A DNA stretch of 5,094 nucleotides from the NCBI GenBank assembly GCA_030052355.1, contig JASIGS010000751.1:1-5094 (forward strand), written 5' to 3'. Made by a program: the position numbers and the translations under genes. Positions within the stretch are counted from its first letter, which is position 1. The number at the start of each line of letters is the position of its first letter. Below are positions 1-5,094 of the stretch, piece by piece. This DNA comes from Streptosporangiaceae bacterium (GTDB lineage Bacteria; Actinomycetota; Actinomycetes; Streptosporangiales; Streptosporangiaceae). The notes under the pieces were generated by a model. It made no database searches and had not been told where the DNA came from. It worked only from the letters and a program-made list of their open reading frames with translations.

Positions 1-126
1 GCCGAGGACAGCACCCACTACCTGCGGTTTCACATGGCCAGGCTGCGCCGCAAGCTGGAAGACGACCCGCCCAGGCCTCGCCACCTGCTGACCGAGCCAG
101 GGATGGGCTACCGCTACCAGCCATGA
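1..126 (+). CDS. kdpE: KdpE-type response regulator, C-terminal fragment (5' end outside window)
   Basis: Frame 1 is open from the window edge to TGA at 124-126 and gives 41 residues. These are the end of an OmpR/PhoB winged-helix DNA-binding domain: the recognition-helix segment STHYLR, then MARLRRKLE, DPPRPRHLLTEPGMGYRYQP and stop. THYLR followed by LRRKLE and a terminal GxGYR wing is the hallmark of KdpE, the regulator that activates the kdpFABC potassium-pump operon when phosphorylated by KdpD. The receiver domain and most of the effector domain lie to the left of the window, so the phosphoacceptor cannot be checked and the gene could in principle be incomplete. It is a paralogue of the complete regulator downstream of kdpD: 26 of 30 residues (72 of 90 bases) match between positions 34-123 and 3602-3691. 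It lies 118 bp upstream of the preferred kdpD start on the same strand, so it is probably in the same transcription unit. Another OmpR-family member is possible, but KdpE is the best fit. Confidence 0.85.
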   Translation, partial: AEDSTHYLRFHMARLRRKLEDDPPRPRHLLTEPGMGYRYQP

Positions 127-234
127 GACGCCCGCACCGATGCCGCGCGTTGCGCAAACGCCTAGCCTAGAGATCGGAAGCCGCTTTTTGAGTGGAACGA
201 GTGAGTCAGGGCCAAACCCGGACGTGACGCTGGC

Positions 235-241
235 AGGGGAG
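235..241 (+). promoter_or_regulatory. Ribosome binding site supporting the ATG-245 start of kdpD
   Basis: AGGGGAG ends three bases before the ATG at 245, a strong purine-rich Shine-Dalgarno match, though the spacing from its GGAG core is slightly short. The alternative in-frame ATG at 140 is preceded only by a weak GAG. This site, together with the codon bias change described under kdpD, decides the start choice. Confidence 0.6.
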
Positions 242-244
242 CAG

Positions 245-2986
245 ATGAGCGAGGGCCTGGCCGATGTCAGGGCCGTCAGGCAGCCGGGTGCGCGCGGGCA
301 ACTGAGGATCTACCTCGGCTCGGCTGCGGGCGTCGGCAAGACGTTCGCCATGCTCAACGAGGGCCATCGGCGCCGCGAACGGGGCACCGACGTGGTCATA
401 GCGTTCGTCGAGACCCACGACCGGCCCCACACGGCGGAGCAGATCGGCGACCTCGAGATCATCCCGCGCGCGCGCGTCCCCTACCGGGGCACCTACTTCG
501 AGGAAATGGACATCGACGCGGTGCTGGCACGGCGCCCTGACGTGGCGCTGGTCGACGAGTTCGCGCACACGAACGTCCCGGGCTCGCGGAACGCCAAGCG
601 CTGGCAGGACGTGGCCGAACTGCTGGACGCCGGGATCGACGTGATCTCCAACGTGAACATCCAGCACCTGGAGTCGCTGAACGACGTGGTGGAGAAGATT
701 ACCGGCGTGCCGCAGCGGGAGACCGTGCCAGATGCCGTTGTCAGGGCGGCCGACCAGGTCGAGCTCATCGATATGACGGCGGAGGCGCTGCGCCGGCGGA
801 TGGCGCACGGCAACATCTACAGGGCCGAGAAGATCGACGCCGCGCTCACCAACTACTTCCGGATCGGCAACCTGTCCGCGCTCCGTGAGCTCGCCCTGCT
901 GTGGCTCGCCGACAAGGTGGACGAGGGGCTGCAGCGCTATCGCGTGGCCCATGACATCCACGGCACCTGGGAGGCCCGCGAGCGCGTCGTGGTGGCGCTG
1001 ACCGGCGGTCCGGAAGGCGACACGCTGATCCGACGCGCGGCACGCATCGCCGCGAGGTCCGCCGGCGGCGACCTTCTCGCCGTGCACGTGACCAGGTCCG
1101 ACGGCCTGACCGGCGCGGACCCGGCGGCGCTGGCCGCGCAGCGGCGGCTCGCGGAGGCGCTCGGCGGCACCTATCACCAGGTCGTCGGCGACAACGTGCA
1201 TGAGGCGCTGCTTACGTTCGCCCGCGCGGAGAACGCCACCCAGCTCGTGCTCGGTGCCAGCCGACGCGGCTGGCTGTCCTCGCTGCTGACCGGGCCGGGT
1301 GTCAGCATGCGGACGGTGCGCGAGTCCGGCGACATCGACGTGCACATCGTGACCCACTCGGAGGTAGGCCGCGGCCGGGGCCTGCCGCGGGCCAGCGGAG
1401 GGCTGACCCGTCAGCGCAAGCTGGCCGGCTACGCGCTAGCCGTTGTGCTGGCACCGCTGCTCACCGTGGTGCTCGCCGTGTCGCGCAGCCACTTCAACCT
1501 CACCACCGACATGCTCGTGTTCCTCGCGGGCGTCATCGCGGTAGCCCTGGTCGGCGGCTTCATCCCGGCGGTACTCGAGGCCGTGGCCGGGTCACTGCTG
1601 CTCAACTACTACTTCACCCCGCCGGTGCACAGGTGGACGATCGCCCAGGCTAACAACGCGCTGGCGCTGTTCATCTTCGTGGCCGTCGGGCTCGCTGTCA
1701 GCTCGGTGGTCGACACCGCCGCACGGCGAACGAAGCAGGCTGCCAGGGCGAGCGCCGAATCTGAGCTGCTCGTCACGACGGCTGGCAGCGTGCTGCGCGG
1801 CCAGAACGCACTCACGGCGGTGCTCGACCGGGTACGCGAGGCGTTCGGCATGGACTCGGTCACCCTGCTGGAACTGCAGCCGGGCGCGGAACTGCGATCG
1901 GCCGCGCAGGCTTCAGCGCCGCTGCCGGCAGTGCCAGCCACGGCGGCTGCGCCAAGTGCGGGCGCTGCACAGCCCGAGTGCTGGATCGCCGCCGGCGTGT
2001 CCGGCGAACCGCCGGTCAGCCGCCCAGAGGACGCGGACGTCGAGGTCCCGATCAGCGACAAGCTGGTGCTGGCGCTGCGCGGCCGGGCGCTTCCGGCCAC
2101 CGACCGGCGGGTGCTTGGCGCGTTCGCCGCGTACGCCGCGACCGCGCTTGAGCAGGGCAGGCTGGCGGCCGCTGCCGAGGCTGCGGTGCCGATCGCCGAG
2201 GCCGACAGGGTGCGGACCGCCCTGCTCGCGGCGGTGAGCCACGACCTGCGCACGCCGCTGGCCTCGGCGAAGGCCGCGATCACGAGCCTGCGCTCGGACG
2301 ACGTCGAGTGGGCGGCCGAGGATCACGACGAACTGCTGGCCACAGCGGATGAGTCGCTCGACCGGCTGGCACGCCTCGTCGACAACCTGCTGGACATGAG
2401 CAGGCTGCAGGCGGGTGCGCTCGCGGTCTTCCCGCGGCCAGCCGACCTGGCCGAGATCGTGGCCCGCTCGCTCGACGACCTCGGCCCGCAGGCGCGAGCC
2501 GTCGCCGTCAATATCCCCGACGACCTGCCGGAGGTCAACGTCGACCCGGCCATCCTGGAGCGGGTGATCGCGAACCTGGTCGCGAACGCGCTACGCTACT
2601 CGCCCGCCGACACGCCGCCCGCGCTGACCGGGAGCGCGCTGCACGACCGCGTGGAGCTCAGGATCATCGACTGGGGTCCCGGGATTCCCGAGCAGAACAG
2701 GGGCCAGATGTTCGTGCCGTTCCAGCGTCTCGGTGACACCGACAACACCACGGGCGTCGGCCTGGGCCTCGCCCTGTCGCGCGGCCTGACCGAGGCCATG
2801 AACGGCACGCTCGACCCGGACGACACGCCGGGGGGCGGGCTGACCATGACCCTGTCACTGCCGGCCGTTCCCGGCCCGCTGCCCGCCGCGCACGGAACCG
2901 CCACTGACGAGCAACCGGCCGACCACAGCGCGGTGCTGGCCCCCGGAGCGCTGGCCCGGGGGGCAACCTCCGGAGCCCCCGAGTAA
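245..2986 (+). CDS. kdpD: KdpD potassium/osmotic-stress sensor histidine kinase
   Basis: Membrane sensor kinase that phosphorylates KdpE under potassium limitation or ionic stress. From ATG 245 it is 913 residues, close to the usual length of about 850-900. Seen in order: N-terminal KdpD domain with Walker A GSAAGVGKT (25-33), then VDEFAHTN (103-110) and PGSRNAKRWQDV; a universal-stress-protein (USP) domain (about 245-369, with GASRRGW); four transmembrane helices (about 393-490) with the DUF4118 signature NYYFTPP (454-460); an RRTK-type basic cluster after helix 4; a weak GAF-like region (about 516-656) broken by an Ala/Pro-rich stretch (555-578); the HisKA H-box SHDLRTPLA with phospho-acceptor His666; an N-box with Asn781; DWGPGI (809-814); GVGLGLAL (837-844); and a disordered tail of about 40 residues. 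All catalytic motifs are intact. ATG 245 is preferred over ATG 140 (948 residues): it has the better ribosome binding site, family members start shortly before the (R)GxLRxYLG segment, and 12 of the 35 extra codons end in A or T, unlike the G/C-ending codons downstream. It is probably translationally coupled to the next gene (3 bp gap). Confidence 0.95.
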   Translation: MSEGLADVRAVRQPGARGQLRIYLGSAAGVGKTFAMLNEGHRRRERGTDVVIAFVETHDRPHTAEQIGDLEIIPRARVPYRGTYFEEMDIDAVLARRPDVALVDEFAHTNVPGSRNAKRWQDVAELLDAGIDVISNVNIQHLESLNDVVEKITGVPQRETVPDAVVRAADQVELIDMTAEALRRRMAHGNIYRAEKIDAALTNYFRIGNLSALRELALLWLADKVDEGLQRYRVAHDIHGTWEARERVVVALTGGPEGDTLIRRAARIAARSAGGDLLAVHVTRSDGLTGADPAALAAQRRLAEALGGTYHQVVGDNVHEALLTFARAENATQLVLGASRRGWLSSLLTGPGVSMRTVRESGDIDVHIVTHSEVGRGRGLPRASGGLTRQRKLAGYALAVVLAPLLTVVLAVSRSHFNLTTDMLVFLAGVIAVALVGGFIPAVLEAVAGSLLLNYYFTPPVHRWTIAQANNALALFIFVAVGLAVSSVVDTAARRTKQAARASAESELLVTTAGSVLRGQNALTAVLDRVREAFGMDSVTLLELQPGAELRSAAQASAPLPAVPATAAAPSAGAAQPECWIAAGVSGEPPVSRPEDADVEVPISDKLVLALRGRALPATDRRVLGAFAAYAATALEQGRLAAAAEAAVPIAEADRVRTALLAAVSHDLRTPLASAKAAITSLRSDDVEWAAEDHDELLATADESLDRLARLVDNLLDMSRLQAGALAVFPRPADLAEIVARSLDDLGPQARAVAVNIPDDLPEVNVDPAILERVIANLVANALRYSPADTPPALTGSALHDRVELRIIDWGPGIPEQNRGQMFVPFQRLGDTDNTTGVGLGLALSRGLTEAMNGTLDPDDTPGGGLTMTLSLPAVPGPLPAAHGTATDEQPADHSAVLAPGALARGATSGAPE
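2959..2980 (+). other. Possible RNA hairpin at the kdpD-kdpE junction
   Basis: GGGGGC (2959-2964) can pair with GCCCCC (2975-2980) around a 10-base loop that contains part of the palindrome CTCCGGAG (2968-2975). The hairpin lies within the last kdpD codons and ends nine bases before the kdpE GTG start. The 3' arm touches the only GGAG near that start (2972-2975). A competing pairing of CCCCGG (2941-2946) with CCGGGG (2956-2961) would exclude it. No U-run follows, so it is not an intrinsic terminator. A role in coupling translation of the two genes is inference; a chance structure in GC-rich coding sequence is quite possible. Confidence 0.25.
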
Positions 2987-2989
2987 CCC

Positions 2990-3730
<741 letters not shown>

Positions 3731-5094
3731 CGGAGCCTGCAGATCACCACGTTCACGTTGCTGTGCTGAATCGCCTGCTCGAGCACGAAGCCGCGCTGGT
3801 TGTGCAGCAGACGCAGCCACGGGCGAGCGGGCTGTACCTCGGGGATCAGCACGACGAGCTGGTCCCTGCTGGTCGTCTGCGCCAGCTCACGCAAGTACTT
3901 GACCAACGGCGGGCCGAGGGAGCGGCCCTGGCTGTGCAGCGTGAGCAGCGGTACGTCCGGGTGCCACTGGTCCCACTGCTCGCGGAGCTTGGTATCGGCC
4001 GCATGATCTTCGGAGTCCTCGAAGCAAACTGTCACCGCCACCACCTCGTCGCCGAGCGACAACGCCGCCGATATGCCTTCCCTGACCAGCCTGGACATGC
4101 CCGCGACCGGGACAACGACCACCGAGGTCCGGCGCACCGGCGGCTCGGGCGTCTGGCCGAGCTGGAGCTCAGCGCCGATCCGCCCGTATGCCGCGTGCAC
4201 CCGCCAGAACATCAGCACGAGCAACGGCACGACGATGACCACCAGCCAGGCGCCCTCGGTGAACTTGCTGATCAGCTCGATGGCCAGCGCCGCGAGCGTG
4301 AACAGCGCGCCGACGCCGTTGATGACGGATCGGCGGCGCCAGCCGGCGCCGCCCTGCTCGCGCCAGTGCCGCACCATGCCGGCCTGCGACAGGGTGAAGC
4401 CCACGAAGACGCCGATGGCGAATAGCGGCACGAGCGCCTGGGTGTTCCCTGACGACGCCACGAGCAAGGCAGCGGCGAACACCGCGAGCACGATGACGCC
4501 GTAGCGGTGCACCTGGCGCTGCGCCCGCAGGAAGAACAGGTGCGGCAGGAAGTTGTCGGTGGCGAGCAGGGAGGCCAGCACGGGCAGGCCGCCGAACGAG
4601 GTGTTGGCCGCGAGGGCCAGCAGGATGGTGGTGATCAGCTGGATCGCGTAGAAGACGAAGTTGTGGCCTAGCGATCCCTGCGTGATCTGCGCCAGCGCCG
4701 TCACGGTGCCAGAAGGCCTCACGTGGAACTTCTGGATGACGACGGCGATGCCGATCAGCATGAGGCCGAGGATGACGCCGAGACCCATCTCGGTGTGCTG
4801 CGCCCGGCGGTATCTCGGCTGGCGGAACTCGGGTACCGCGTTCGCGATCGCCTCGACCCCGGTCAGCGCCGAGCAGCCGGAGGCGAAGGCCCGCAGCAGC
4901 AGCAGGATGCCCACCACCGTGACTGTCGACGTCGTGCCCTGAGGGAACGGCAGCGGGTGTGAGCGGATCAGCCCACCGAAGACGACCGCGAAGATCCCGG
5001 CGATGAACAGCACCGTGGGCACGATGAACAGCCGGGCCGACTCGGCCACTCCCCAGAGGTTCGCCGCGGTTATGAAGGCCAGCACGCCGAGGCA

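Noticed and set aside
150..173. Promoter-like TTGCGC and TAGAGA hexamers in the leader before kdpD
   Set aside because: The spacing is about 12 bases, too short for a housekeeping sigma-factor promoter, and the matches are poor.
140..244. N-terminal extension of KdpD from ATG 140
   Set aside because: Weak ribosome binding site, lower GC3 and no family similarity; kept only as an alternative start.
206..1357. Long open frame on the minus strand within kdpD (383 codons)
   Set aside because: It is antisense to the conserved KdpD and USP domains, has no recognisable domain, and is rich in His, Arg, Val and Gly as expected for a mirror frame of a high-GC3 gene.
3763..4425. Plus-strand open frame of 220 codons inside the permease gene
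   Set aside because: It is antisense to conserved permease sequence, and its Arg/His/Gln-rich low-complexity protein is typical of a shadow frame.

Overview
The window is about 5.1 kb of very GC-rich DNA with strong G/C bias at third codon positions. It encodes potassium-homeostasis genes in an arrangement typical of a high-GC actinobacterium (Actinomycetota). That assignment rests on base composition, a GTG start and the style of the Kdp and KimA-like proteins; nothing here fixes the genus.

Layout, left to right. Positions 1-126 (+) are the last 41 codons of an OmpR/PhoB-family response regulator of KdpE type, cut by the window edge. Positions 127-244 are a short leader with clearly lower GC3 than the genes around it, ending in a good ribosome binding site. 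Positions 245-2986 (+) encode a full-length KdpD sensor kinase; an upstream ATG at 140 is possible but less likely. A GTG start at 2990, three bases after the kdpD stop, opens a second, complete KdpE-type regulator (2990-3730, +). Convergent to it on the minus strand, 3685-5094 encodes the C-terminal three quarters or so of an APC-superfamily permease resembling the KimA (YdaO) high-affinity potassium importer; its N-terminus lies beyond the right edge. The two convergent genes overlap by 46 bp. There is no gene-free stretch longer than 118 bases.

How the genes fit together. KdpD senses low potassium or ionic stress and phosphorylates KdpE, which in known systems activates the kdpFABC potassium-pump operon. 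That operon is not in view; it could lie to the left, upstream of the first regulator, but this is inference. The KimA-like protein would be a second, proton-coupled potassium uptake route beside the Kdp regulators. The unusual point is that one KdpD is bracketed by two KdpE-like regulators whose C-termini match at 26 of 30 residues but differ at normally conserved positions of the DNA-recognition region. I found no RNA genes, mobile elements, CRISPR arrays or convincing intrinsic terminators.
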